A DNA stretch of 50,281 nt, taken from Lachnospiraceae bacterium (GTDB lineage Bacteria > Bacillota > Clostridia > Lachnospirales > Lachnospiraceae). Shown in pieces: positions 49,493-50,281 of the stretch. Location: NCBI GenBank assembly GCA_017468395.1, contig JAFUIR010000020.1, positions 1 through 50,281 on the forward strand, read 5' to 3'. Position numbers and translations under genes: made by a program. The notes below the pieces were generated by a model. The model saw nothing but the letters and a program-made list of their open reading frames with translations, had not been told where the DNA came from and ran no database searches. The stretch's first letter is position 1. Every line of letters starts with the position of its first letter.

Positions 49493-50281
49493 ATGCAGCA
49501 AGAAGTCAGGGAGGTGTCCATTTCCCCAAACAGAGAATATAAGGACAGATTGTTCCGGGATATTTTCGAAAAAGACAAAGAAGCATTATTGGAATTGTAT
49601 AATGCGCTAAATGGCACGGATTATAAAAATCCAAATGAATTGCAAACTGTTACAATTGAGAATGTGTTGTACATGTCTATGAGAAATGATGTGGCGTTTG
49701 TGATTGCAGGGATGTTAAATTTGTATGAACATCAAAGTACATTTAATCCCAACATGCCCCTTCGGTTTTTGTGGTATGTAGGTCAGGAATTTCAGATGCT
49801 TATTCAAGAGCGGAAAGAAAATCAGTATGGCAGCAAATTAATTATGCTACCGGCGCCCAAATGTGTGGTGTTTTACAATGGTGATAAAAATATGCCTGAC
49901 CGACAGGTGCTCAGGTTGACGGATGCATTTGGTAGAAATGCAAAAGAATCTTGTTTGGAACTGACGGTGCAAATGCTCAATATCAATTTTAAACATAATG
50001 AAGAATTAATGCTTAAGTGTAAAAAATTAGGGGAATATGCTTACTTAATGAATGAAATTAAGAGCAATTTGCAGATTGAGTGTACACTGGAGCAGGCTAT
50101 TGAAAAAGCAATTGATACATGTATTACAAATGGCATATTGGAGGAATATCTTCGAAAGAATAAGGCGGAGGTTTTTGGAATGTTGTTGACGGAGTATAAT
50201 GAAAAAGAGTATTTGAGCATGTTTAAAAGAGATGCCCGCGAGGAGGGCTTGGAAGAAGGAAGACAGGAAGGAAGACAGGAA
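49493..50281 (+). CDS. Rpn-family PD-(D/E)XK nuclease / putative transposase, cut by the window end
   Basis: The first 263 codons of a second Rpn protein, starting at ATG 49493 after ACGGAGGATAAC. The core shows NDVAFVI (Asp66), LYEHQSTFNPNMPLR (Glu79-x-Gln81), CVVFYNGDKN, LELTVQMLNIN and the helical part. It is clearly homologous to the protein at 7560 throughout, but far from identical, so this is not a recent copy. At the window edge the sequence enters a Glu/Gly/Arg/Gln repeat (EEGLEEGRQEGRQE) encoded by a perfect 12-base tandem repeat at 50258-50281 that runs out of the window. Confidence 0.88.
   Translation, partial: MQQEVREVSISPNREYKDRLFRDIFEKDKEALLELYNALNGTDYKNPNELQTVTIENVLYMSMRNDVAFVIAGMLNLYEHQSTFNPNMPLRFLWYVGQEFQMLIQERKENQYGSKLIMLPAPKCVVFYNGDKNMPDRQVLRLTDAFGRNAKESCLELTVQMLNINFKHNEELMLKCKKLGEYAYLMNEIKSNLQIECTLEQAIEKAIDTCITNGILEEYLRKNKAEVFGMLLTEYNEKEYLSMFKRDAREEGLEEGRQEGRQE

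Overview
The window looks like a chromosomal segment of a low-to-moderate GC anaerobic Firmicute of the class Clostridia, most likely a Lachnospiraceae gut bacterium. The basis is family knowledge applied to gene content: a cysE-cysS-mrnC-rlmB-sigH block behind a T-box leader, QueH, a TAXI-type TRAP transporter, two PD-(D/E)XK (Rpn-type) transposase-like nucleases, strong sigma-A promoters and GGAGG ribosome binding sites. No rRNA, CRISPR array or complete insertion sequence was seen.

Layout. 1-1,440: AT-rich accessory DNA with a frameshifted rolling-circle Rep relic and a DfrF-like dihydrofolate reductase. 1,465-5,000: a FliD-like protein behind a promoter of flagellar sigma type, tRNA-Leu, a small Cys-containing peptide gene and a large membrane protein. 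4,980-7,257: DtxR-like and Fur-like regulators in divergent arrangement, then an AlaX editing protein. 7,340-10,925: an Rpn nuclease with a structured leader, queH and argS. 10,982-14,245: tRNA-Val and tRNA-Met, followed by an AT-rich island of unknown genes with a duplicated gene (about 70% identical copies), an XRE repressor and a lipoprotein. 14,318-19,386 (minus): a two-component system with two membrane proteins. 19,604-24,521: ispF, then the T-box controlled cysE-cysS-mrnC-rlmB-sigH. 24,580-30,246: an RND-type exporter with a coiled-coil insert, its TetR repressor, and a HAD phosphatase. 30,265-31,546: an Rpn relic, two small genes and tRNA-Thr. 31,708-35,182: the TAXI-TRAP transporter with an attached tail-anchored protein. 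35,277-41,181: PBP1A, a YigZ protein, mgtE with an unusual leader, and a surface protein. 41,270-45,881: a heterodimeric ABC exporter divergent from an AraC regulator. 45,936-49,265: an AT-rich acetyltransferase cluster with a YqeK-like HD protein and a phospholipase-C-like protein. 49,302 to the end: a second Rpn nuclease, cut by the window edge.

How genes work together. Several regulator and target pairs are readable: DtxR-like protein with TTAG/CTAA half sites over the fur-like promoter; TetR with a GACC/GGTC palindrome in front of the RND gene; XRE with a palindrome at the lipoprotein promoter; a cysteine T-box for cysE and cysS. The most unusual signal is the mgtE leader. It encodes a 30-codon peptide behind a good ribosome binding site. 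A helix can close over that peptide's own start, a second hairpin lies near its end, and seven bases at its start are complementary to the bases at the mgtE ribosome binding site. This would suit translation-coupled magnesium control like that of enterobacterial mgtL, which is an inference. Other items worth a second look are the duplicated unknown gene in the tRNA island, a 13-bp inverted repeat flanking the tRNA operon promoter, nested-helix leaders before both intact Rpn genes, and the kinase plus coiled-coil membrane protein module.
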